Source: Vespula vulgaris
Taxonomy: Eukaryota; Arthropoda; Insecta; Hymenoptera; Vespidae
Reading direction: 5' to 3'
DNA length: 64,000 nt
Assembly (NCBI RefSeq): GCF_905475345.1
Contig: NC_066588.1
Span: 10,542,501-10,606,500 of the forward strand
Part shown: piece by piece, positions 13,696-27,400 of the stretch
Layout of the letters: every line of letters begins with the position of its first letter
Position numbering within the stretch: the stretch's first letter is position 1
Program-made: the position numbers and the translations under genes
Notes under the pieces: model-generated
Database searches by the model: none
What the model saw: the letters and a program-made list of their open reading frames with translations, nothing else
What the model was told of the DNA's origin: nothing

Positions 13696-16600
13696 CCTAG
13701 GAGAACCGGACCGGGGTCATTGGAAAGGGCTCGTCGCGCCCTCTACGCCCATATTTTTTTCGTCCAGATCGGACCAATAGGAGCCGAGTTATAACGGTTT
13801 AAAGGGAACAAAGGAAAAAAAAATTTTTCTTTAACAATTTTTTTCTCCGAAACTATAGCACCTAGGAGAACCGGACCGGGGTCATTGGAAAGGGCTCGTC
13901 GCGTCCTCTACGCCCATATTTTTTTCGTCCAGATCGGACCAATAGGAGCCGAGTTATAACGGTTTAAAGGGAACAAAGGAAAAAAAAATTTTTCTTTAAC
14001 AATTTTTTTCTCCGAAACTATAGCACCTAGGAGAACCGGACCGGGGTCATTGGAAAGGGCTCGTCGCGCCCTCTACGCCCATATTTTTTTCGTCCAGATC
14101 GGACCAATAGGAGCCGAGTTATAACGGTTTAAAGGGAACAAAGGAAAAAAAAATTTTTCTTTAACAATTTGTTTCTCCGAGACTATAGCACCTAGGAGAA
14201 CCGGACCGGGGTCACTGGAAAGGGCTCGTCGCGCCCTCTACGCCCATATTTTTTTCGTCCAGATCGGACCAATAGGAGCCGAGTTATAACGGTTTAAAGG
14301 GAACAAAGGAAAAAAAAATTTTTCTTTAACAATTTTTTTCTCCGAAACTATAGCACCTAGGAGAACCGGACCGGGGTCATTGGAAAGGGCTCGTCGCGCC
14401 CTCTACGCCCATATTTTTTTCGTCCAGATCGGACCAATAGGAGCCGAGTTATAACGGTATAAAGGGAACAAAGGAAAAAAAAATTTTTCTTTAACAATTT
14501 TTTTCTCCGAAACTATAGCACCTAGGAGAACCGGACCGGGGTCATTGGAAAGGGCTCGTCGCGCCCTCTACGCCCATATTTTTTTCGTCCAGATCCGACC
14601 AATAGGAGCCGAGTTATAACGGTTTAAAGGGAACAAAGGAAAAAAAAATTTTTCTTTAACAATTTTTTTCTCCGAAACTATAGCACCTAGGAGAACCGGA
14701 CCGGGGTCATTGGAAAGGGCTAGTCGCGCCCTCTACGCCCATATTTTTTTCGTCCAGATCGGACCAATAGGAGCCGAGTTATAACGGTTTAAAGGGAACA
14801 AAGGAAAAAAAAATTTTTCTTTAACAATTTTTTTCTCCGAAACTATAGCACCTAGGAGAACCGGACCGGGGTCATTGGAAAGGGCTCGTCGCGCCCTCTA
14901 CGCCCATATTTTTTTCGTCCAGATCGGACCAATAGGAGCCGAGTTATAACGGTTTAAAGGGAACAAAGGAAAAAAAAATTTTTCTTTAACAATTTTTTTC
15001 TCCGAAACTATAGCACCTAGGAGAACCGGACCGGGGTCATTGGAAAGGGCTCGTCGCGTCCTCTACGCCCATATTTTTTTCGTCCAGATCGGACCAATAG
15101 GAGCCGAGTTATAACGGTTTAAAGGGAACAAAGGAAAAAAAAATTTTTCTTTAACAATTTTTTTCTCCGAAACTATAGCACCTAGGAGAACCGGACCGGG
15201 GTCATTGGAAAGGGCTCGTCGCGCCCTCTACGCCCATATTTTTTTCGTCCAGATCGGACCAATAGGAGCCGAGTTATAACGGTTTAAAGGGAACAAAGGA
15301 AAAAAAAATTTTTCTTTAACAATTTTTTTCTCCGAAACTATAGCACCTAGGAGAACCGGACCGGGGTCACTGGAAAGGGCTCGTCGCGCCCTCTACGCCC
15401 ATATTTTTTTCGTCCAGATCGGACCAATAGGAGCCGAGTTATAACGGTTTAAAGGGAACAAAGGAAAAAAAAATTTTTCTTTAACAATTTTTTTCTCCGA
15501 AACTATAGCACCTAGGAGAACCGGACCGGGGTCATTGGAAAGGGCTCGTCGCGCCCTCTACGCCCATATTTTTTTCGTCCAGATCGGACCAATAGGAGCC
15601 GAGTTATAACGGTATAAAGGGAACAAAGGAAAAAAAAATTTTTCTTTAACAATTTTTTTCTCCGAAACTATAGCACCTAGGAGAACCGGACCGGGGTCAT
15701 TGGAAAGGGCTCGTCGCGCCCTCTACGCCCATATTTTTTTCGTCCAGATCCGACCAATAGGAGCCGAGTTATAACGGTTTAAAGGGAACAAAGGAAAAAA
15801 AAATTTTTCTTTAACAATTTTTTTCTCCGAAACTATAGCACCTAGGAGAACCGGACCGGGGTCATTGGAAAGGGCTAGTCGCGCCCTCTACGCCCATATT
15901 TTTTTCGTCCAGATCGGACCAATAGGAGCCGAGTTATAACGGTTTAAAGGGAACAAAGGAAAAAAAAATTTTTCTTTAACAATTTTTTTCTCCGAAACTA
16001 TAGCACCTAGGAGAACCGGACCGGGGTCATTGGAAAGGGCTCGTCGCGCCCTCTACGCCCATATTTTTTTCGTCCAGATCGGACCAATAGGAGCCGAGTT
16101 ATAACGGTTTAAAGGGAACAAAGGAAAAAAAAATTTTTCTTTAACAATTTTTTTCTCCGAAACTATAGCACCTAGGAGAACCGGACCGGGGTCATTGGAA
16201 AGGGCTCGTCGCGCCCTCTACGCCCATATTTTTTTCGTCCAGATCGGACCAATAGGAGCCGAGTTATAACGGTTTAAAGGGAACAAAGGAAAAAAAAATT
16301 TTTCTTTAACAATTTTTTTCTCCGAAACTATAGCACCTAGGAGGACCGGACCGGGGTCATTGGAAAGGGCTCGTCGCGCCCTCTACGCCCATATTTTTTT
16401 CGTCCAGATCGGACCAATAGGAGCCGAGTTATAACGGTTTAAAGGGAACAAAGGAAAAAAAAATTTTTCTTTAACAATTTTTTTCTCCGAAACTATAGCA
16501 CCTAGGAGAACCGGACCGGGGTCATTGGAAAGGGCTCGTCGCGCCCTCTACGCCCATATTTTTTTCGTCCAGATCGGACCAATAGGAGCGGAGTTATAAC

Positions 16601-19600
16601 GGTTTAAAGGGAACAAAGGAAAAAAAAATTTTTCTTTAACAATTTTTTTCTCCGAAACTGTAGCACCGAGGAGAACCGGACCGGGGTCATTGGAAAGGGC
16701 TCGTCGCGCCCTCTACGCCCATATTTTTTTCGTCCAGATCGGACCAATAGGAGCCGAGTTATAACGGTTTAAAGGGAACAAAGGAAAAAAAAATTTTTCT
16801 TTAACAATTTTTTTCTCCGAAACTATAGCACCTAGGAGAACCGGACCGGGGTCATTGGAAAGGGCTCGTCGCGCCCTCTACGCCCATATTTTTTTCGTCC
16901 AGATCGGACCAATAGGAGCCGAGTTATAACGGTTTAAAGGGAACAAAGGAAAAAAAAATTTTTCTTTAACAATTTTTTTCTCCGAAACTATAGCACCTAG
17001 GAGAACCGGACCGGGGTCATTGGAAAGGGCTCGTCGCGCCCTCTACGCCCATATTTTTTTCGTCCAGATCGGACGAATAGGAGCCGAGTTATAACGGTTT
17101 AAAGGGAACAAAGGAAAAAAAAATTTTTCTTTAACAATTTTTTTCTCCGAAACTATAGCACCTAGGAGAACCGGACCGGGGTCACTGGAAAGGGCTCGTC
17201 GCGCCCTCTACGCCCATATTTTTTTCGTCCAGATCGGACCAATAGGAGCCGAGTTATAACGGTTTAAAGGGAACAAAGGAAAAAAAAATTTTTCTTTAAC
17301 AATTTTTTTCTCCGAAACTATAGCACCTAGGAGAACCGGACCGGGGTCATTGGAAAGGGCTCGTCGCGCCCTCTACGCCCATATTTTTTTCGTCCAGATC
17401 GGACCAATAGGAGCCGAGTTATAACGGTATAAAGGGAACAAAGGAAAAAAAAATTTTTCTTTAACAATTTTTTTCTCCGAAACTATAGCACCTAGGAGAA
17501 CCGGACCGGGGTCATTGGAAAGGGCTCGTCGCGCCCTCTACGCCCATATTTTTTTCGTCCAGATCCGACCAATAGGAGCCGAGTTATAACGGTTTAAAGG
17601 GAACAAAGGAAAAAAAAATTTTTCTTTAACAATTTTTTTCTCCGAAACTATAGCACCTAGGAGAACCGGACCGGGGTCATTGGAAAGGGCTAGTCGCGCC
17701 CTCTACGCCCATATTTTTTTCGTCCAGATCGGACCAATAGGAGCCGAGTTATAACGGTTTAAAGGGAACAAAGGAAAAAAAAATTTTTCTTTAACAATTT
17801 TTTTCTCCGAAACTATAGCACCTAGGAGAACCGGACCGGGGTCATTGGAAAGGGCTCGTCGCGCCCTCTACGCCCATATTTTTTTCGTCCAGATCGGACC
17901 AATAGGAGCCGAGTTATAACGGTTTAAAGGGAACAAAGGAAAAAAAAATTTTTCTTTAACAATTTTTTTCTCCGAAACTATAGCACCTAGGAGAACCGGA
18001 CCGGGGTCATTGGAAAGGGCTCGTCGCGTCCTCTACGCCCATATTTTTTTCGTCCAGATCGGACCAATAGGAGCCGAGTTATAACGGTTTAAAGGGAACA
18101 AAGGAAAAAAAAATTTTTCTTTAACAATTTTTTTCTCCGAAACTATAGCACCTAGGAGAACCGGACCGGGGTCATTGGAAAGGGCTCGTCGCGCCCTCTA
18201 CGCCCATATTTTTTTCGTCCAGATCGGACCAATAGGAGCCGAGTTATAACGGTTTAAAGGGAACAAAGGAAAAAAAAATTTTTCTTTAACAATTTTTTTC
18301 TCCGAAACTATAGCACCTAGGAGAACCGGACCGGGGTCACTGGAAAGGGCTCGTCGCGCCCTCTACGCCCATATTTTTTTCGTCCAGATCGGACCAATAG
18401 GAGCCGAGTTATAACGGTTTAAAGGGAACAAAGGAAAAAAAAATTTTTCTTTAACAATTTTTTTCTCCGAAACTATAGCACCTAGGAGAACCGGACCGGG
18501 GTCATTGGAAAGGGCTCGTCGCGCCCTCTACGCCCATATTTTTTTCGTCCAGATCGGACCAATAGGAGCCGAGTTATAACGGTATAAAGGGAACAAAGGA
18601 AAAAAAAATTTTTCTTTAACAATTTTTTTCTCCGAAACTATAGCACCTAGGAGAACCGGACCGGGGTCATTGGAAAGGGCTCGTCGCGCCCTCTACGCCC
18701 ATATTTTTTTCGTCCAGATCCGACCAATAGGAGCCGAGTTATAACGGTTTAAAGGGAACAAAGGAAAAAAAAATTTTTCTTTAACAATTTTTTTCTCCGA
18801 AACTATAGCACCTAGGAGAACCGGACCGGGGTCATTGGAAAGGGCTAGTCGCGCCCTCTACGCCCATATTTTTTTCGTCCAGATCGGACCAATAGGAGCC
18901 GAGTTATAACGGTTTAAAGGGAACAAAGGAAAAAAAAATTTTTCTTTAACAATTTTTTTCTCCGAAACTATAGCACCTAGGAGGACCGGACCGGGGTCAT
19001 TGGAAAGGGCTCGTCGCGCCCTCTACGCCCATATTTTTTTCGTCCAGATCGGACCAATAGGAGCCGAGTTATAACGGTTTAAAGGGAACAAAGGAAAAAA
19101 AAATTTTTCTTTAACAATTTTTTTCTCCGAAACTATAGCACCTAGGAGAACCGGACCGGGGTCATTGGAAAGGGCTCGTCGCGCCCTCTACGCCCATATT
19201 TTTTTCGTCCAGATCGGACCAATAGGAGCGGAGTTATAACGGTTTAAAGGGAACAAAGGAAAAAAAAATTTTTCTTTAACAATTTTTTTCTCCGAAACTA
19301 TAGCACCGAGGAGAACCGGACCGGGGTCATTGGAAAGGGCTCGTCGCGCCCTCTACGCCCATATTTTTTTCGTCCAGATCGGACCAATAGGAGCCGAGTT
19401 ATAACGGTTTAAAGGGAACAAAGGAAAAAAAAATTTTTCTTTAACAATTTTTTTCTCCGAAACTATAGCACCTAGGAGAACCGGACCGGGGTCATTGGAA
19501 AGGGCTCGTCGCGCCCTCTACGCCCATATTTTTTTCGTCCAGATCGGACCAATAGGAGCCGAGTTATAACGGTTTAAAGGGAACAAAGGAAAAAAAAATT

Positions 19601-22600
19601 TTTCTTTAACAATTTTTTTCTCCGAAACTATAGCACCTAGGAGAACCGGACCGGGGTCATTGGAAAGGGCTCGTCGCGCCCTCTACGCCCATATTTTTTT
19701 CGTCCAGATCGGACCAATAGGAGCCGAGTTATAACGGTTTAAAGGGAACAAAGGAAAAAAAAATTTTTCTTTAACAATTTTTTTCTCCGAAACTATAGCA
19801 CCTAGGAGAACCGGACCGGGGTCACTGGAAAGGGCTCGTCGCGCCCTCTACGCCCATATTTTTTTCGTCCAGATCGGACCAATAGGAGCCGAGTTATAAC
19901 GGTTTAAAGGGAACAAAGGAAAAAAAAATTTTTCTTTAACAATTTTTTTCTCCGAAACTATAGCACCTAGGAGAACCGGACCGGGGTCATTGGAAAGGGC
20001 TCGTCGCGCCCTCTACGCCCATATTTTTTTCGTCCAGATCGGACCAATAGGAGCCGAGTTATAACGGTATAAAGGGAACAAAGGAAAAAAAAATTTTTCT
20101 TTAACAATTTTTTTCTCCGAAACTATAGCACCTAGGAGAACCGGACCGGGGTCATTGGAAAGGGCTCGTCGCGCCCTCTACGCCCATATTTTTTTCGTCC
20201 AGATCCGACCAATAGGAGCCGAGTTATAACGGTTTAAAGGGAACAAAGGAAAAAAAAATTTTTCTTTAACAATTTTTTTCTCCGAAACTATAGCACCTAG
20301 GAGAACCGGACCGGGGTCATTGGAAAGGGCTAGTCGCGCCCTCTACGCCCATATTTTTTTCGTCCAGATCGGACCAATAGGAGCCGAGTTATAACGGTTT
20401 AAAGGGAACAAAGGAAAAAAAAATTTTTCTTTAACAATTTTTTTCTCCGAAACTATAGCACCTAGGAGAACCGGACCGGGGTCATTGGAAAGGGCTCGTC
20501 GCGCCCTCTACGCCCATATTTTTTTCGTCCAGATCGGACCAATAGGAGCCGAGTTATAACGGTTTAAAGGGAACAAAGGAAAAAAAAATTTTTCTTTAAC
20601 AATTTTTTTCTCCGAAACTATAGCACCTAGGAGAACCGGACCGGGGTCATTGGAAAGGGCTCGTCGCGCCCTCTACGCCCATATTTTTTTCGTCCAGATC
20701 GGACCAATAGGAGCCGAGTTATAACGGTTTAAAGGGAACAAAGGAAAAAAAAATTTTTCTTTAACAATTTTTTTCTCCGAAACTATAGCACCTAGGAGGA
20801 CCGGACCGGGGTCATTGGAAAGGGCTCGTCGCGCCCTCTACGCCCATATTTTTTTCGTCCAGATCGGACCAATAGGAGCCGAGTTATAACGGTTTAAAGG
20901 GAACAAAGGAAAAAAAAATTTTTCTTTAACAATTTTTTTCTCCGAAACTATAGCACCTAGGAGAACCGGACCGGGGTCATTGGAAAGGGCTCGTCGCGCC
21001 CTCTACGCCCATATTTTTTTCGTCCAGATCGGACCAATAGGAGCGGAGTTATAACGGTTTAAAGGGAACAAAGGAAAAAAAAATTTTTCTTTAACAATTT
21101 TTTTCTCCGAAACTGTAGCACCGAGGAGAACCGGACCGGGGTCATTGGAAAGGGCTCGTCGCGCCCTCTACGCCCATATTTTTTTCGTCCAGATCGGACC
21201 AATAGGAGCCGAGTTATAACGGTTTAAAGGGAACAAAGGAAAAAAAAATTTTTCTTTAACAATTTTTTTCTCCGAAACTATAGCACCTAGGAGAACCGGA
21301 CCGGGGTCATTGGAAAGGGCTCGTCGCGCCCTCTACGCCCATATTTTTTTCGTCCAGATCGGACCAATAGGAGCCGAGTTATAACGGTTTAAAGGGAACA
21401 AAGGAAAAAAAAATTTTTCTTTAACAATTTTTTTCTCCGAAACTATAGCACCTAGGAGAACCGGACCGGGGTCATTGGAAAGGGCTCGTCGCGCCCTCTA
21501 CGCCCATATTTTTTTCGTCCAGATCGGACCAATAGGAGCCGAGTTATAACGGTTTAAAGGGAACAAAGGAAAAAAAAATTTTTCTTTAACAATTTTTTTC
21601 TCCGAAACTATAGCACCTAGGAGAACCGGACCGGGGTCACTGGAAAGGGCTCGTCGCGCCCTCTACGCCCATATTTTTTTCGTCCAGATCGGACCAATAG
21701 GAGCCGAGTTATAACGGTTTAAAGGGAACAAAGGAAAAAAAAATTTTTCTTTAACAATTTTTTTCTCCGAAACTATAGCACCTAGGAGAACCGGACCGGG
21801 GTCATTGGAAAGGGCTCGTCGCGCCCTCTACGCCCATATTTTTTTCGTCCAGATCGGACGAATAGGAGCCGAGTTATAACGGTTTAAAGGGAACAAAGGA
21901 AAAAAAAATTTTTCTTTAACAATTTTTTTCTCCGAAACTATAGCACCTAGGAGAACCGGACCGGGGTCATTGGAAAGGGCTAGTCGCGCCCTCTACGCCC
22001 ATATTTTTTTCGTCCAGATCGGACCAATAGGAGCCGAGTTATAACGGTTTAAAGGGAACAAAGGAAAAAAAAATTTTTCTTTAACAATTTTTTTCTCCGA
22101 AACTATAGCACCTAGGAGAACCGGACCGAGGTCATTGGAAAGGGCTCGTCGCGCCCTCTACGCCCATATTTTTTTCGTCCAGATCGGACCAATAGGAGCC
22201 GAGTTATAACGGTTTAAAGGGAACAAAGGAAAAAAAAATTTTTCTTTAACAATTTTTTTCTCCGAAACTATAGCACCTAGGAGAACCGGACCGGGGTCAC
22301 TGGAAAGGGCTCGTCGCGCCCTCTACGCCCATATTTTTTTCGTCCAGATCGGACCAATAGGAGCCGAGTTATAACGGTTTAAAGGGAACAAAGGAAAAAA
22401 AAATTTTTCTTTAACAATTTTTTTCTCCGAAACTATAGCACCTAGGAGAACCGGACCGGGGTCACTGGAAAGGGCTCGTCGCGCCCTCTACGCCCATATT
22501 TTTTTCGTCCAGATCGGACCAATAGGAGCCGAGTTATAACGGTTTAAAGGGAACAAAGGAAAAAAAAATTTTTCTTTAACAATTTTTTTCTCCGAAACTA

Positions 22601-24418
22601 TAGCACCTAGGAGAACCGGACCGGGGTCATTGGAAAGGGCTCGTCGCGCCCTCTACGCCCATATTTTTTTCGTCCAGATCGGACGAATAGGAGCCGAGTT
22701 ATAACGGTTTAAAGGGAACAAAGGAAAAAAAAATTTTTCTTTAACAATTTTTTTCTCCGAAACTATAGCACCTAGGAGAACCGGACCGGGGTCACTGGAA
22801 AGGGCTCGTCGCGCCCTCTACGCCCATATTTTTTTCGTCCAGATCGGACCAATAGGAGCCGAGTTATAACGGTTTAAAGGGAACAAAGGAAAAAAAAATT
22901 TTTCTTTAACAATTTTTTTCTCCGAAACTATAGCACCTAGGAGAACCGGACCGGGGTCATTGGAAAGGGCTCGTCGCGCCCTCTACGCCCATATTTTTTT
23001 CGTCCAGATCGGACCAATAGGAGCCGAGTTATAACGGTATAAAGGGAACAAAGGAAAAAAAAATTTTTCTTTAACAATTTTTTTCTCCGAAACTATAGCA
23101 CCTAGGAGAACCGGACCGGGGTCATTGGAAAGGGCTCGTCGCGCCCTCTACGCCCATATTTTTTTCGTCCAGATCCGACCAATAGGAGCCGAGTTATAAC
23201 GGTTTAAAGGGAACAAAGGAAAAAAAAATTTTTCTTTAACAATTTTTTTCTCCGAAACTATAGCACCTAGGAGAACCGGACCGGGGTCATTGGAAAGGGC
23301 TAGTCGCGCCCTCTACGCCCATATTTTTTTCGTCCAGATCGGACCAATAGGAGCCGAGTTATAACGGTTTAAAGGGAACAAAGGAAAAAAAAATTTTTCT
23401 TTAACAATTTTTTTCTCCGAAACTATAGCACCTAGGAGAACCGGACCGGGGTCATTGGAAAGGGCTCGTCGCGCCCTCTACGCCCATATTTTTTTCGTCC
23501 AGATCGGACCAATAGGAGCCGAGTTATAACGGTTTAAAGGGAACAAAGGAAAAAAAAATTTTTCTTTAACAATTTTTTTCTCCGAAACTATAGCACCTAG
23601 GAGAACCGGACCGGGGTCATTGGAAAGGGCTCGTCGCGTCCTCTACGCCCATATTTTTTTCGTCCAGATCGGACCAATAGGAGCCGAGTTATAACGGTTT
23701 AAAGGGAACAAAGGAAAAAAAAATTTTTCTTTAACAATTTTTTTCTCCGAAACTATAGCACCTAGGAGAACCGGACCGGGGTCATTGGAAAGGGCTCGTC
23801 GCGCCCTCTACGCCCATATTTTTTTCGTCCAGATCGGACCAATAGGAGCCGAGTTATAACGGTTTAAAGGGAACAAAGGAAAAAAAAATTTTTCTTTAAC
23901 AATTTTTTTCTCCGAAACTATAGCACCTAGGAGAACCGGACCGGGGTCACTGGAAAGGGCTCGTCGCGCCCTCTACGCCCATATTTTTTTCGTCCAGATC
24001 GGACCAATAGGAGCCGAGTTATAACGGTTTAAAGGGAACAAAGGAAAAAAAAATTTTTCTTTAACAATTTTTTTCTCCGAAACTATAGCACCTAGGAGAA
24101 CCGGACCGGGGTCATTGGAAAGGGCTCGTCGCGCCCTCTACGCCCATATTTTTTTCGTCCAGATCGGACCAATAGGAGCCGAGTTATAACGGTATAAAGG
24201 GAACAAAGGAAAAAAAAATTTTTCTTTAACAATTTTTTTCTCCGAAACTATAGCACCTAGGAGAACCGGACCGGGGTCATTGGAAAGGGCTCGTCGCGCC
24301 CTCTACGCCCATATTTTTTTCGTCCAGATCCGACCAATAGGAGCCGAGTTATAACGGTTTAAAGGGAACAAAGGAAAAAAAAATTTTTCTTTAACAATTT
24401 TTTTCTCCGACTATAGCA
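13696..24418. repeat. Higher-order repeat domain, 7/9/11-monomer units
   Basis: This domain has 65 monomers. A fixed order of diagnostic monomers recurs: one with GCGTCC, a plain one, one with GTCACTGG, one with GGTATAAAG, one with AGATCCGACC, and one with GGCTAGTCGC. The GGTATAAAG substitution lies at 14,459, 15,614, 17,429, 18,584, 20,069, 23,039 and 24,194. The intervals are 1,155, 1,815, 1,155, 1,485, 2,970 and 1,155 bp, which are exactly 7, 11, 7, 9, 18 and 7 times 165. The longer intervals contain a second marker set (GAGGACCGG, GAGCGGAG, ACCGAGG) near 16,344-16,670, 18,983-19,310 and 20,797-21,124, so the longer units look like the 7-mer plus an inserted sub-block. The domain ends at a 2-bp deletion near 24,409, after which another variant set takes over. 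Confidence 0.9.
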
Positions 24419-27400
24419 CCTAGGAGAACCGGACCGGGGTCGTTGGAAAGGGCTCGTCGCGCCCTCTACGCCCATATTTTTTTCGTTCAGATCGGACCAA
24501 CAGGAGCCGAGTTATAACGGTTTAAAGGGAACAAAGGAAAAAAAACTTTTTCTTTAGCAATTTTTTTCTCCGAAACTATAGCACCTAGGAGAACCGGACC
24601 GGGGTCATTGGAAAGGGCTCGTCGCGCCCTCTACGCCCATATTTTTTTCGTCCAGATCGGACCAATAGGAGCCGAGTTATAACGGTTTAAAGGGAACAAA
24701 GGAAAAAAAAATTTTTCTTTAACAATTTTTTTCTCCGAAACTATAGCACCTAGGAGAACCGGACCGGGGTCATTGGAAAGGGCTCGTCGCGCCCTCTACG
24801 CCCATATTTTTTTCCTCCAGATCGGACCAATAGGAGCCGAGTTATAACGGTTTAAAGGGAACAAAGGAAAAAAAAATTTTTCTTTAACAATTTTTTTCTC
24901 CGAAACTATAGCACCTAGGAGAACCGGACCGGGGTCATTGGAAAGGGCTCGTCGCGCCCTCTACGCCCATATTTTTTTCGTCCAGATCGGACCAATAGGA
25001 GCCGAGTTATAACGGTTTAAAGGGAACAAAGGAAAAAAAAATTTTTCTTTAACAATTTTTTTCTCCGAAACTATAGCACCTAGGAGAACCGGACCGGGGT
25101 CATTGGAAAGGGCTCGTCGCGCCCTCTACGCCCATATTTTTTTCGTCCAGATCGGACCAATAGGAGCCGAGTTATAACGGTTTAAAGGGAACAAAGGATA
25201 AAAAAATTTTTCTTTAACAATTTTTTTCTCCGAAACTATAGCACCTAGGAGAACCGGACCGGGGTCGTTGGAAAGGGCTCGTCGCGCCCTCTACGCCCAT
25301 ATTTTTTTCGTCCAGATCGCACCAATAGGAGCCGAGTTATAACGGTTTAAAGGGAACAAAGGAAAAAAAAATTTTTCTTTAACAATTTTTTTCTCCGAAA
25401 CTATAGCACCTAGGAGAACCGGACCGGGGTCATTGGAAAGGGCTCGTCGCGCCCTCTACGCCCGTATTTTTTTCGTCCCGATCGGACCAACAGGAGCCGA
25501 GTTATAACGGTTTAAAGGGAACAAAGGAAAAAAAAATTTTTCTTTAACAATTTTTTTCTCCGAAACTATAGCACCTAGGAGAACCGGACCGGGGTCATTG
25601 GAAAGGGCTCGTCGCGCCCTCTACGCCCATATTTTTTTCGTCCAGATCTGACCAATAGGAGCCGAGTTATAACGGTTTAAAGGGAAGAAAGGAAAAAAAA
25701 ATTTTTCTTTAACAATTTTTTTCTCCGAAACTATAGCACCTAGGAGAACCGGATCGGGGTCATTGGAAAGGGCTCGTCGCGCCCTCTACGCCCATATTTT
25801 TTTCGTCCAGATCGGACCAATAGGAGCCGAGTTATAACGGTTTAAAGGGAACAAAGGAAAAAAAAATTTTTCTTTAACAATTTTTTTCTCCGAAACTATA
25901 GCACCTAGGAGAACCGGACCGGGGTCATTGGAAAGGGCTCGTCGCGCCCTCTACGCCCATATTTTTTTCGTCCAGATCGGACCAATAGGAGCCGAGTTAT
26001 AACGGTTTAAAGGGAACAAAGGAAAAAAAAATTTTTCTTTAACAATTTTTTTCTCCGAAACTATAGCACCTAGGAGAACCGGACCGGGGTCATTGGAAAG
26101 GGCTCGTCGCGCCCTCTACGCCCATATTTTTTTCGTCCAGATCGGACCAATAGGAGCCGAGTTATAACGGTTTAAAGGGAACAAAGGAAAAAAAAATTTT
26201 TCTTTAACAATTTTTTTCTCCGAAACTATAGCACCTAGGAGAACCGGACCGGGGTCATTGGAAAGGGCTCGTCGCGCCCTCTACGCCCATATTTTTTTCG
26301 TCGAGATCGGACCAATAGGTGCCGAGTTATAACGTTTTAAAGGGAACAAAGGAAAAAAAAATTTTTCTTTAACAATTTTTTTCTCCGAAACTATAGCACC
26401 TAGGAGAACCGGACCGGGGTCATTGGAAAGGGCTCGTCGCGCACTCTATGCCCATATTTTTCTCGTCCAGATCGGACCAATAGGAGCCGAGTTATAACGG
26501 TTTAAAGGGAACAAAGGAAAAAAAAATTTTTCTTTAACAATTTTTTTCTCCGAAACTATAGCACCTAGGAGAACCGGACCGGGGTCGTTGGAAAGCGCTC
26601 GTCGCGCCCTCTACGCCCATATTTTTTTCGTCCAGATCGGACCAATAGGAGCCGAGTTATAACGGTTTAAAGGGAACAAAGGATAAAAAAATTTTTCTTT
26701 AACAATTTTTTTCTCCGAAACTATAGCACCTAGGAGAACCGGACCGGGGTCGTTGGAAAGGGCTCGTCGCGCCCTCTACGCCCATATTTTTTTCGTCCAG
26801 ATCGCACCAATAGGAGCCGAGTTATAACGGTTTAAAGGGAACAAAGGAAAAAAAAATTTTTCTTTAACAATTTTTTTCTCCGAAACTATAGCACCTAGGA
26901 GAACCGGACCAGGGTCATTGGAAAGGGCTCGTCGCGCCCTCTACGCCCATATTTTTTTCGTCCAGATCGGACCAATAGGAGCCGAGTTATAACGGTTTAA
27001 AGGGAACAAAGGAAAAAAAAATTTTTCTTTAACAATTTTTTTCTCCGAAACTATAGCACCTAGGAGAACCGGACCGGGGTCATTGGAAAGGGCTCGTCGC
27101 GCCCTCTACGCCCATATTTTTTTCGTCCAGATCGGACCAATAGGAGCCGAGTTATAACGGTTTAAAGGGAACAAAGGATAAAAAAATTTTTCTTTAACAA
27201 TTTTTTTCTCCGAAACTATAGCACCTAGGAGAACCGGACCGGGGTCAATGGAAAGGGCTCGTCGCGCCCTCTACGCCCATATTTTCTTCGTCCAGATCGG
27301 ACCAATAGGAGCCGAGTTATAACGGTTTAAAGGGAACAAAGGAAAAAAAAATTTTTCTTTAACAATTTTTTTCTCCGAAACTATAGCACCTAGGAGAACC

